A DNA stretch of 46,265 nucleotides from Streptococcus suis (GTDB taxonomy: Bacteria; Bacillota; Bacilli; Lactobacillales; Streptococcaceae). The DNA lies in assembly GCF_002964575.1 (NCBI RefSeq), contig NZ_POQQ01000021.1:1-46265 (forward strand), written 5' to 3'. How positions within the stretch are numbered: position 1 is the first letter of the stretch; each line of letters starts with the position of its first letter. The notes below the pieces were generated by a model, which saw only the letters and a list, made by a program, of their open reading frames with translations, was not told the origin of the DNA and made no database searches. The translations under genes were made by a program, and so were the position numbers. Positions 26,363-33,858 of this stretch are shown piece by piece.

Positions 26363-27655
26363 ATGATCAATCGTTATTCCCGCCCTGAGATGGCGGCTAT
26401 TTGGAGTGAAGAGAACAAGTACAAGGCTTGGTTGGAGGTGGAAATCCTTGCAGATGAGGCTTGGGCTGAGTTGGGTGAGATTCCCAAGGAAGATGTGGCC
26501 TTGATTCGTGAGAAGGCGACCTTTGACATCGACCGCATTTTAGAGATTGAAGAGGAGACCCGTCACGATGTGGTGGCTTTCACGCGTGCGGTTTCGGAAA
26601 GTCTTGGTGAGGAACGCAAGTGGGTCCACTATGGTCTGACCTCGACCGACGTGGTGGATACGGCTTACGGCTACCTCTACAAGCAGGCCAACGACATTAT
26701 CCGTCGTGACCTTGAAAACTTTACCAATATCATCGCCGAAAAGGCGCGTGAGCATAAGTACACCATCATGATGGGGCGGACCCACGGTGTCCATGCGGAG
26801 CCAACGACCTTCGGTCTGAAATTGGCGACTTGGTATAGCGAAATGAAACGCAACATGGAGCGTTTTGATGTAGCAGCTAAGGGCGTTGAAGCTGGTAAAA
26901 TTTCAGGTGCGGTTGGAAACTTTGCTAATATTCCGCCGTTTGTGGAAGAGTATGTTTGTGGCAAATTGGGCATTCGTCCGCAGGAAATTTCAACTCAGGT
27001 CCTTCCTCGTGACCTCCACGCAGAATATTTCTCAGCCCTAGCCTTGATCGCAACGTCTATCGAACGTATGGCGACAGAAATCCGTGGGCTACAAAAATCT
27101 GAACAACGTGAAGTCGAAGAGTATTTCGCCAAAGGCCAAAAGGGCAGCTCTGCTATGCCCCATAAACGCAACCCTATCGGCTCTGAAAACATGACCGGTC
27201 TGGCGCGTGTGGTGCGTGGTCACTTGGTGACGGCTTTTGAGAATGTGGCTCTCTGGCACGAACGCGATATTTCCCACTCGTCAGCGGAGCGGATTATCAC
27301 GCCGGATACGACCATTCTTATCAACTATATGCTCAACCGTTTTGGTAATATTGTCAAGAACTTGACGGTCTTCCCTGAGAATATGAAACGCAATATGGAG
27401 TCAACTTTTGGCTTGATTTACAGCCAGCGTGTCATGCTCAGTTTGATTGAAAAAGGCATGACCCGTGAGGAAGCCTATGACTTGGTGCAACCAAAAACGG
27501 CACAGTCTTGGGATAACCAGGTGGACTTCAAGCCTCTTCTTGAAGCGGATGAGCGTGTGACAGCTAAACTCAGCCAGGAAGAAATCGATGAACTCTTCAA
27601 CCCAGACTACTATGCTAAGCGGGTGGATGACATCTTTGCTCGACTTGGATTATAA
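26363..27655 (+). CDS. purB: Adenylosuccinate lyase
   Basis: 430 aa. Acts twice: SAICAR to AICAR, and adenylosuccinate to AMP. Fumarase/aspartase superfamily signature [15 protein letters not shown] with the flexible catalytic loop; [14 protein letters not shown] holds the other active-site His. Separated from purK by 144 bp. I found no convincing promoter or PurBox there, but the upstream terminator hairpin suggests separate transcription. Closed by a strong terminator. Confidence 0.97.
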   Translation: MINRYSRPEMAAIWSEENKYKAWLEVEILADEAWAELGEIPKEDVALIREKATFDIDRILEIEEETRHDVVAFTRAVSESLGEERKWVHYGLTSTDVVDTAYGYLYKQANDIIRRDLENFTNIIAEKAREHKYTIMMGRTHGVHAEPTTFGLKLATWYSEMKRNMERFDVAAKGVEAGKISGAVGNFANIPPFVEEYVCGKLGIRPQEISTQVLPRDLHAEYFSALALIATSIERMATEIRGLQKSEQREVEEYFAKGQKGSSAMPHKRNPIGSENMTGLARVVRGHLVTAFENVALWHERDISHSSAERIITPDTTILINYMLNRFGNIVKNLTVFPENMKRNMESTFGLIYSQRVMLSLIEKGMTREEAYDLVQPKTAQSWDNQVDFKPLLEADERVTAKLSQEEIDELFNPDYYAKRVDDIFARLGL

Positions 27656-27664
27656 AAAATCAAA

Positions 27665-27692
27665 ATTCTTTGGATTTTCCAGAGAATTTTTT
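27665..27692 (+). terminator. Terminator after purB
   Basis: 10-bp stem ATTCTTTGGA/TCCAGAGAAT (one G-T pair), 3-nt loop, T6. Confidence 0.85.
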
Positions 27693-27753
27693 AGTTTCCC
27701 TTACGTTTGGCGCGCTATACTATATCCAAGCTAGAAATAGCAGAAAATCTTTT

Positions 27754-27849
27754 CACCTAAAGGTGTCCCTAGCTCTAAGTCGCAAGCGACAAGAGCTAGG
27801 TATCATATAATCTCCTGGAAATACTGGGCTCACTGAGTCTGGTATTTTC
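27754..27849. repeat. Three stacked palindromes between purB and ruvB
   Basis: In order: CACCT-AA-AGGTG (27754-27765); a long nested hairpin CCTAGCTCT...AGAGCTAGG (27768-27800) enclosing GTCGC-AA-GCGAC; and AAATAC...GTATTT (about 27819-27847) enclosing GGCTCA-C-TGAGTC. Together they fill the gap between the purB terminator and the ruvB -10. No ORF. They could be a small intergenic element or a structured RNA; no T-tract follows the second hairpin. Confidence 0.6.
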
Positions 27850-27855
27850 ATTTTG

Positions 27856-27864
27856 TGCTATAAT
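27856..27864 (+). promoter_or_regulatory. ruvB promoter, extended -10 next to the start codon
   Basis: TGC-TATAAT ends 6 bp before ATG 27871, so transcription should begin at or within a base or two of the start codon. See the leaderless finding. Confidence 0.65.
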
Positions 27865-27870
27865 AGTCCC

Positions 27871-28869
27871 ATGACTAGAATTTTAGATATGGAACAAATG
27901 CAGGACGAGGAATACGTTGAGCGTACCCTGCGTCCGCAGAAATTAAATGAATACATCGGTCAGGACAAGGTCAAGGACCAGCTGAAAATCTTTATCGAGG
28001 CAGCAAAACTCCGTGATGAAGCCTTGGACCATACGCTTCTTTTTGGTCCTCCGGGTTTGGGTAAGACCACCATGGCTTTCGTTATTGCCAACGAACTAGG
28101 TGTCAATATCAAGCAGACCAGTGGTCCTGTCATTGAAAAGGCAGGCGATTTGGTGGCCCTACTCAATGATTTGGAGCCTGGTGATGTCCTCTTTATCGAT
28201 GAAATCCACCGTATGCCCATGGCGGTTGAGGAGATTCTCTACTCTGCTATGGAAGACTTTTACATCGACATCATGATTGGGGCTGGGGAGGCCAGTCGCT
28301 CTGTGCATCTGGAGTTACCACCGTTTACCCTGATTGGAGCAACCACTCGTGCTGGGATGCTGTCCAATCCCCTGCGGGCTCGTTTTGGTATCACCGGGCA
28401 CATGGAGTATTACGAACTGACTGATTTGACGGAGATTGTCGAACGGACAGCGGACATCTTTGACATGGAGATTACCCATGAAGCAGCGATCGAGCTGGCT
28501 CGTCGTTCGCGTGGGACTCCTCGTATCGCCAACCGCCTGCTCAAGCGGGTGCGGGATTTTGCCCAGATTATGGGCGACGGCCTGATTGACGATAGCATTA
28601 CGGACAAGGCTTTGACCATGCTGGACGTGGACCGTGAGGGGCTGGACTACGTGGATCAAAAGATTCTCCGTACCATGATTGAGATGTACGGTGGCGGTCC
28701 TGTCGGCCTCAACACCCTATCGGTCAATATCGCTGAAGAGCGTGAAACGGTGGAGGACATGTATGAGCCTTACCTGATTCAGCAGGGCTTCCTCATGCGG
28801 ACACGGACGGGGCGGGTTGCGACAGCCAAGGCTTACGAGCACTTGGGTTATCCCTATACGGAAAAATAA
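27871..28869 (+). CDS. ruvB: Holliday junction branch-migration helicase RuvB
   Basis: 332 aa. Hexameric AAA+ motor that drives branch migration with RuvA. Walker [10 protein letters not shown], Walker B FIDEIHR, sensor region [18 protein letters not shown], and the C-terminal winged helix with [18 protein letters not shown]. Start MTRILDMEQ matches streptococcal RuvB from memory. No Shine-Dalgarno precedes ATG 27871, and the -10 almost touches it. It overlaps the next gene by one base (TAATG). ruvA is 10 kb to the right. Confidence 0.96.
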   Translation: MTRILDMEQMQDEEYVERTLRPQKLNEYIGQDKVKDQLKIFIEAAKLRDEALDHTLLFGPPGLGKTTMAFVIANELGVNIKQTSGPVIEKAGDLVALLNDLEPGDVLFIDEIHRMPMAVEEILYSAMEDFYIDIMIGAGEASRSVHLELPPFTLIGATTRAGMLSNPLRARFGITGHMEYYELTDLTEIVERTADIFDMEITHEAAIELARRSRGTPRIANRLLKRVRDFAQIMGDGLIDDSITDKALTMLDVDREGLDYVDQKILRTMIEMYGGGPVGLNTLSVNIAEERETVEDMYEPYLIQQGFLMRTRTGRVATAKAYEHLGYPYTEK

Positions 28870-29615
28870 TGGCAGAGCAGATGAGACGAGTAGCTAGTTT
28901 ATTTGGAGATTGGCCTGAGGCAATTATATGGACCTGTTTAGAAGGCAGAATGGGACAGATTCATGTTGATGACAGCCAGTCGCCCCAGTCAGCCTTAGCT
29001 CTCTATGGACGGCAGAGCTTCTTTGGTTTTTTGGCCGGAAAACCAAATGTAGACTTGCTAAAAATGTGTGAGGGAAAGGATATTATTTTAGTACCCCAAA
29101 ACCAGGCCTGGTCAGACCTGATAGAAGGGACTTACGGAGACAGAATCCGGTCCTTTACCCGTTATGCTACGAAAAAAGATACTAGTTTTGACCTTGGGCA
29201 TTTGCAGAAACTGATTGACGCCCTACCTGAAGAGTTTGACCTGAAAGTGATTGACCGTAATCTGTATGATGCCTGTCTGGTAGAAGACTGGTCACGCGAT
29301 TTGGTTGGTAATTATGCTGATGTGGAGCAGTTTTTAGACTTGGGTCTAGGCTATGTCATCTTGCATAAGGAACGGGTGGTGTCAGGTGCCTCATCCTATG
29401 CCAGTTATTCAGGTGGGATTGAGATAGAGGTGGATACTAGGGAAGACTATCGAGGTTTGGGTTTGGCTAGAGCTTGTGCTGCTCAGTTAATCTTAGCTTG
29501 TTTAGACCGTAATCTCTATCCTAGCTGGGATGCCCATACTCTGACTTCCTTGAAACTGGCTGAAAAATTGGGTTACCAATTGGACAAGCCCTATCAAGCA
29601 TATGAATGGAGATAA
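28869..29615 (+). CDS. GNAT-family acetyltransferase
   Basis: 248 aa. The C-terminal part has the GNAT acetyl-CoA pattern: strand EIEVDTREDYRGLGLARACAAQLI, with R-G-L-G-L-A as the pyrophosphate loop. The N-terminal half (about 1-110) is of unknown function, as in GNAT_acetyltran-type proteins. Start ATG overlaps the ruvB stop by one base. Substrate unknown; the ruvB-GNAT-HAD arrangement suggests simple cotranscription rather than a shared pathway. Confidence 0.82.
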   Translation: MAEQMRRVASLFGDWPEAIIWTCLEGRMGQIHVDDSQSPQSALALYGRQSFFGFLAGKPNVDLLKMCEGKDIILVPQNQAWSDLIEGTYGDRIRSFTRYATKKDTSFDLGHLQKLIDALPEEFDLKVIDRNLYDACLVEDWSRDLVGNYADVEQFLDLGLGYVILHKERVVSGASSYASYSGGIEIEVDTREDYRGLGLARACAAQLILACLDRNLYPSWDAHTLTSLKLAEKLGYQLDKPYQAYEWR

Positions 29616-29616
29616 G

Positions 29617-30228
29617 ATGACACCGACATTTATTTGGGATTTGGATGGAACCCTTTTGGATTCCTATGAAGCGATTTTGGCTGGAATTCAGGAAACCTAT
29701 GAACAATATGATCTTCCTTTTGACCGCGAAGAAGTAAGAAATTTCATTCTTCGCTATTCTGTCAAGGATTTGCTGGTGCGTGATGCGGACAAGTACGGTC
29801 TGGATAGCGATGAACTTAATCGTGTGCGTGCGACTTCCTTGAAGGAGAAAAATACGCAGATTCCATTGATGGCTGGTGCGCGTGAAATTCTGGACTGGAC
29901 AGCAGAGAAAGGAATTCAAAATTTCGTTTATACCCACAAGAGTGACAATGCTTTTCAGGTTTTGGAGGATTTGGGTGTCCGTCACCATTTCACAGAAATC
30001 TTGACCAGTGATTCTGGTTTTGCCCGCAAACCAAGTCCAGAAGCTCTGCTATTTCTCATCGAAAAATACGGACTGGACAAGGAAAAGACCTACTATATCG
30101 GTGACCGTCTGCTCGATGTGGAAACGGCTGTCAATGCAGGGATTCATAGCATCAACCTGCAAATTGATGGTGTGGAGCAGAATTGGAAGATTGAGAAGTT
30201 GGTGGATATAAAATCGTTGATAGATTAA
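29617..30228 (+). CDS. HAD-superfamily phosphatase, phosphoglycolate phosphatase-like
   Basis: 203 aa. Motif I DLDGTLLDS with nucleophile Asp8 and Asp10, motif II region VYTHKSDN, motif III Lys in ARKPSPEALL, motif IV YYIGDRLLDVETA. An alpha-helical cap follows motif I, as in the PGP/beta-phosphoglucomutase branch. ATG 29617 has GGAG 6 nt upstream; ATG 29602 lies within the previous gene. Substrate not predictable. No terminator is seen after it. Confidence 0.85.
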   Translation: MTPTFIWDLDGTLLDSYEAILAGIQETYEQYDLPFDREEVRNFILRYSVKDLLVRDADKYGLDSDELNRVRATSLKEKNTQIPLMAGAREILDWTAEKGIQNFVYTHKSDNAFQVLEDLGVRHHFTEILTSDSGFARKPSPEALLFLIEKYGLDKEKTYYIGDRLLDVETAVNAGIHSINLQIDGVEQNWKIEKLVDIKSLID

Positions 30229-30256
30229 AAACAGTATGGATTTTATGTAATTGATT

Positions 30257-30265
30257 TGATATAAT
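30257..30265 (+). promoter_or_regulatory. Promoter of the first ComR-like gene, extended -10
   Basis: TGA-TATAAT, 31 bp before the GTG start. No GACA-N4-TGTC box is present, so expression appears constitutive rather than pheromone-driven. Confidence 0.55.
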
Positions 30266-30296
30266 TGGATTATCAAAGTATATTTGGAGGTGTTTT

Positions 30297-31220
30297 GTGA
30301 ACGATAAGGAATTTGGACAACGTGTGCGCCAGCTACGAGAAACAGCCAGTCTGACGCGTGAACAGTTTTGCGATGATGAACTGGAACTCTCCGTCCGCCA
30401 ATTAACCCGTATTGAAGCAGGTACTTCCAAGCCGACTTTTTCAAAAATCCAATATATCGCAACCCGCTTAGGTATGGGACTTTATGAACTTATGCCAGAT
30501 TATGTGTCCCTACCCGAACGATATTCCAAACTGAAGTTTGATGTACTCCGCACACCGACTTATGGCAATGAGGAATTGATGGAAAAACGGGCAGATATGA
30601 TGACAGAAATCTATGATGACTATTATGATGACTTGCCTGAAGAAGAGAAAATAGCGATAGATGCTATTCAATCTACAATTGATGTACTTGAAACGAGGAC
30701 TGCAGAATTTGGTCAAGATATTCTAAATGACTATTTTGAGCAGATACAAAGAAAAAACCAATTTTCAGCCAATGATTTATTAATCATTCGACTATTTTTA
30801 ATGAATTTAAGGATGGAAGTCAAACAGGATAATGACTTTCAACGCTTTTTAGAGTTGGTTGAAAAATTTCCAGGTCAAATAGAATTAGTTGAGTCTGGTG
30901 ATTTATTTATTTTAAGGGATGTGATGCTGACGTCGATAGGGATTCTTGGCGAACATGAAGAATATGGCAAGATACCTCCGCTTTTTGATGCTCTAGACAG
31001 AATCATGGTTTCAACTCAAGATTTTCAAAAGAAACCCATTCTCAATCTGCTTAAGTGGAAATATGAGTTGTATGTGAACAATGATAGCGAGGAGGCTAGA
31101 CGGTTTTATGAAGAAGCAGTTATGTTCGCAAAATTAATTGGCAATGAGCACCTAATTGATAAATTAGAAGAGGATTGGCAGATAGATAGGAAAACAGCAG
31201 AATATTCAGGTGGTGTGTAA
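30297..31220 (+). CDS. ComR-like regulator (RRNPP family), upstream copy
   Basis: 307 aa from GTG 30297 (GGAGG 6 nt upstream). N-terminal XRE helix-turn-helix (about 5-70: RVRQLRETASLTREQFC ... LSVRQLTRIEAGTSKPTFSK) followed by an all-helical TPR-like pheromone-binding domain. Layout and many residues (VRQLTRIE, YIATRLG, LPEEE) match streptococcal ComR, which binds imported XIP and switches on comS and sigX. Position near purB-ruvB is the comR locus of pyogenic and mutans streptococci. Residues 1-119 are nearly identical to the downstream copy; about 120-307 diverge. No ComS-like ORF follows it, so this copy is an orphan receptor or uses another peptide. A ScuR/SarF-like paralogue role is an alternative. 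Confidence 0.8.
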   Translation: MNDKEFGQRVRQLRETASLTREQFCDDELELSVRQLTRIEAGTSKPTFSKIQYIATRLGMGLYELMPDYVSLPERYSKLKFDVLRTPTYGNEELMEKRADMMTEIYDDYYDDLPEEEKIAIDAIQSTIDVLETRTAEFGQDILNDYFEQIQRKNQFSANDLLIIRLFLMNLRMEVKQDNDFQRFLELVEKFPGQIELVESGDLFILRDVMLTSIGILGEHEEYGKIPPLFDALDRIMVSTQDFQKKPILNLLKWKYELYVNNDSEEARRFYEEAVMFAKLIGNEHLIDKLEEDWQIDRKTAEYSGGV

Positions 31221-31304
31221 GGCCTAGGTACTCATCCACGATTAACAGCGTTGAAAAACTTTGTTTTTTATAATATTTTAAAAAAGTATATTTGGAGGTG
31301 TTTT

Positions 31305-32213
31305 GTGAACGATAAGGAATTTGGACAACGTGTACGTCAACTGCGAGAAACTGCTAGTCTGACGCGTGAACAGTTTTGTGACGATGAACTGGAGCTCTCC
31401 GTCCGCCAATTAACCCGTATTGAAGCTGGTACCTCTAAGCCGACTTTTTCAAAGATTCAGTATATCGCAACCCGCTTAGGCATGGGGCTCTACGAGCTTA
31501 TGCCTGATTATGTATCCTTACCAGAAAGATACTCTAAGCTGAAATTTGATGTCCTCCGTACACCGACTTATGGCAATGAGGAATTAATTGAAAAACGTGA
31601 TGCTATCATGACGGAAATTTATGATGATTATTATGATGACTTGCCTGAGGAGGAGAAAATCGTTGTAGATACCCTGTGCTCTCTATTTGATGTATTGGAT
31701 ACAGATAGTCAGGAATACGGCAAAGAAATTCTTGATGATTATTTGCATCAAAGTTACCATCGTGCCAAACTGTCTATAAATGATTTAATGATTTTGCGGT
31801 TATTTGTCGAACACTGTGAGTTAGAAACTTTAGCTTCTGGAACCGCAAATTATACACTATTTATAGATCTGGTAGAGAAATTACCTCAAGCGACTTACGA
31901 TGTGCATTCGGAATCCTTATTTATTGTTAGGGATTTATTGCTAGCTATTGTTCGTATTTTGTTTTCGAAGGAGTTGTATACTTATATTCCGGTTTATATA
32001 GAAACAATTGAGAATATTATGGAATTGTCACAAGATTTTCAGAAAAAACCAATTTTAAATCTGGTAAAATGGAAATATGAAGTAAAGGCACAAAATAATC
32101 GCGAAGGAGCCGAGAGATATTTTAATGAGGCTGTAACACTTGCTAGTTTATTGAATCAAGTTCATTTAAAAGAAAAACTTCAAATGGAATGGGAAAAAGA
32201 TACCCAGAGTTAA
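31305..32213 (+). CDS. comR: ComR-like regulator (RRNPP family), downstream copy next to comS
   Basis: 302 aa from GTG 31305, with the same upstream sequence TATTTGGAGGTGTTTTGTG as the first copy. Helix-turn-helix nearly identical to copy one: changes only around residues 95 and 99-101 in the first 119, in spite of many silent base changes. The TPR-like sensor differs except for QDFQKKPILNLxKWKYE near the end. A ComR box and a WW-motif peptide gene follow directly, the comR-comS arrangement of type II ComRS systems, so this is the best candidate for the cognate competence receptor. Which copy answers the peptide cannot be decided from sequence alone. Confidence 0.82.
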   Translation: MNDKEFGQRVRQLRETASLTREQFCDDELELSVRQLTRIEAGTSKPTFSKIQYIATRLGMGLYELMPDYVSLPERYSKLKFDVLRTPTYGNEELIEKRDAIMTEIYDDYYDDLPEEEKIVVDTLCSLFDVLDTDSQEYGKEILDDYLHQSYHRAKLSINDLMILRLFVEHCELETLASGTANYTLFIDLVEKLPQATYDVHSESLFIVRDLLLAIVRILFSKELYTYIPVYIETIENIMELSQDFQKKPILNLVKWKYEVKAQNNREGAERYFNEAVTLASLLNQVHLKEKLQMEWEKDTQS

Positions 32214-32219
32214 ATAAGT

Positions 32220-32261
32220 GACATTTTTGTCCTGTTGAGAACTTATAGTTTATTTTATACT
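32220..32261 (+). promoter_or_regulatory. ComR box and -10 of the comS-like gene
   Basis: GACA-TTTT-TGTC (32220-32231) followed by CTGT, then 24 bp in total to TATACT (32256-32261). ComR binds GACA-N4-TGTC palindromes. The sigX promoter has the same box and the same 24-bp spacing. Confidence 0.82.
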
Positions 32262-32290
32262 AGGTTCATAAAACAAAAGGAGATTATGTT

Positions 32291-32359
32291 ATGTTTCAAT
32301 TTTTAAAATTTTTTGGTGGTTTTGGTCAATTTGGTGAAGATAATTGGTGGGTGAAGTAA
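32291..32359 (+). CDS. comS: ComS-like competence pheromone precursor
   Basis: 22 aa, beginning MFQFLKFFGGFG and ending GEDNWWVK. ComS precursors are 15-35 aa, hydrophobic at the start, with the active XIP formed by the last 7-9 residues, typically acidic with a WW motif as in S. mutans (GLDWWSL). All of that is seen here: Glu-Asp then WW close to the C-terminus. AAAGGAG lies 8 nt before ATG 32291. The gene sits directly downstream of a comR-like gene, with its own ComR box and a terminator. Its length puts it below normal gene-calling limits. Mature form, probably the last 7-8 residues, is an inference; I cannot say whether this exact pherotype is already catalogued. Confidence 0.82.
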   Translation: MFQFLKFFGGFGQFGEDNWWVK

Positions 32360-32389
32360 TAACGTTTATGTTCTTTCAAACAATATAGT

Positions 32390-32418
32390 AAAAAGCCAAC
32401 ATCCGTTTGGCTTTTTTG
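32390..32418 (+). terminator. Terminator after comS
   Basis: 9-bp stem AAAAGCCAA/TTGGCTTTT, 7-nt loop, T run. The T run joins the folC extended -10. Confidence 0.88.
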
Positions 32419-32425
32419 TTATACT
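32417..32425 (+). promoter_or_regulatory. folC promoter, extended -10
   Basis: TGT-TATACT directly after the terminator T-tract, 22 bp before the start codon. Confidence 0.6.
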
Positions 32426-32447
32426 AGACAGTATGTAGGAGGTGGCT

Positions 32448-33668
32448 ATGTTAGAAAATTGGTTAAATACCAAACAAGGTCAGGTGTTTCATTACAAGAT
32501 GGAGAAGATTGAGTATGCCCTAGAACTGCTAGGAAATCCCCAGTTTGCAGTGCCGGTCATTCATGTCGCTGGGACCAATGGCAAGGGATCGACCATTGCT
32601 TTTCTGCGCCAGCTATTTCAGGCACACGGCTTGCGTGTCGGTAGCTTCGTGTCACCCCACATGGTGAGCGTACACGACAGGATTTGTATCGACAGCCAGC
32701 CCATTTCTGACCATGATTTTCAGCACTACTTACAGAAAGTCTATGACTTGGAGCAGAAAGTCGCCGCTCGTTATGAGCCTTTTCGCTATTTTGAGGTCAT
32801 GGTGCTCATCATGTTCCTCTATTTTCAAGACCAGCAGCCTCATGTGGGACTAGTAGAGGTCGGTATCGGAGGGCTTTTGGATACGACCAACGTCGTGGCA
32901 CCAACCCTAAGCGTGATCACCTCCATCGGCATGGATCATCAGGATTTACTAGGCTCGACTTTAAGGGAAATAGCAGAGCAGAAAGCAGGGATTATCAAGG
33001 AAAGCGTGCTTGTCGTCCTAGGACCACTTTGTCCAGAAACCACAGCCATCTGTCGCCAAATTGCCATTGAAAAACAAGCGCCTGTCTACCAATTTGGTCA
33101 GGAATTCACCTATAAAGCAGGACAGTTCAGCAATGCGGACATTGATCTGTCAGAATTGGTTCTGGGTCTGGCTGGCCATCACCAAGAAGAGAATGCGGCA
33201 GTAGCTCTACAAACTTTTCTACTCTATATGACCAATATCCAAAAAGACATTCAACCTCAGTTGATTCAACAAGCCCTTGCCCTAACCAGCTGGCCTGGTC
33301 GTTTGGAATTGGTTGCTCAAGAGCCAACAATCTATTTGGACGGAGCCCATAACGTCCCAGCTATCGAACGCTTGATTGAATTTATTCAAGAACAAGAAGA
33401 GCTTGTTACTATCCTCTTTTCTGCTCTTCGACGCAAGGATTTTCAGGAAATGCTGGAATTATTGGAAGAAAAGTTACCACATACTCCTCTTGTATTGACC
33501 AGCTTTGCTTATGACGGTGCCTTGTCCGAGGAAAACCGTCAGGGACGAGATTATGTTGCGAACTACCAGCAGTTTATAGAAGATTGGCAATCTAGCGCGC
33601 AAGGTATTTTGATTATCACAGGCTCCCTCTACTTTATCTCAGAGGTTCGTCAGCTATTTAAAAAATAA
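32448..33668 (+). CDS. folC: Folylpolyglutamate synthase / dihydrofolate synthase
   Basis: 406 aa, Mur-ligase fold. Adds glutamates to folates, and possibly makes dihydrofolate. P-loop GTNGKGST at residues 42-49, VEVGIGGLLDTTNV, and DGAHNVPA in the C-terminal domain are family hallmarks. I chose ATG 32448 with AGGAGG 5 nt upstream; GTG 32442 is inside the ribosome site. GIGG-LLDTTN in place of the usual GLGGRLDxTN is a minor variation. Confidence 0.93.
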   Translation: MLENWLNTKQGQVFHYKMEKIEYALELLGNPQFAVPVIHVAGTNGKGSTIAFLRQLFQAHGLRVGSFVSPHMVSVHDRICIDSQPISDHDFQHYLQKVYDLEQKVAARYEPFRYFEVMVLIMFLYFQDQQPHVGLVEVGIGGLLDTTNVVAPTLSVITSIGMDHQDLLGSTLREIAEQKAGIIKESVLVVLGPLCPETTAICRQIAIEKQAPVYQFGQEFTYKAGQFSNADIDLSELVLGLAGHHQEENAAVALQTFLLYMTNIQKDIQPQLIQQALALTSWPGRLELVAQEPTIYLDGAHNVPAIERLIEFIQEQEELVTILFSALRRKDFQEMLELLEEKLPHTPLVLTSFAYDGALSEENRQGRDYVANYQQFIEDWQSSAQGILIITGSLYFISEVRQLFKK

Positions 33669-33692
33669 AGTAACTTTTGCGAATAAATAGGT

Positions 33693-33806
33693 ATGACACA
33701 TGCAGAAACAGTAGCATTTTTAAAGGAATTTGAAAAAACCAAACGCCATACCTTCCGCCAACTAGAGCAGTTTGCAAAAATTTCCAGAACTCCCGATAGG
33801 AAATGA
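33693..33806 (+). CDS. Hypothetical 37-residue ORF between folC and the membrane protein gene
   Basis: Begins MTHAETVAFLKEFEKTK and is rich in charged residues, with a helical look. It has only a poor ribosome site (TAGG), and its stop codon lies in the loop of the terminator at 33790. It may be a real small protein cotranscribed with folC, or the N-terminal remnant of a lost gene. No family recognised. It is the only ORF in the 190-bp gap. Confidence 0.35.
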   Translation: MTHAETVAFLKEFEKTKRHTFRQLEQFAKISRTPDRK

Positions 33807-33823
33807 CATCGGGAGGGCTTTTT
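33790..33823 (+). terminator. Terminator downstream of folC and the 37-codon ORF
   Basis: Perfect 8-bp stem CTCCCGAT/ATCGGGAG, 10-nt loop, GGC then T5. Confidence 0.88.
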
Positions 33824-33831
33824 GATATAAT
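33823..33831 (+). promoter_or_regulatory. Extended -10 promoter of the membrane protein gene
   Basis: TGA-TATAAT starting with the last T of the terminator. Confidence 0.6.
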
Positions 33832-33858
33832 AAAAAAAGCACATCTAAGGAGGAGAAC

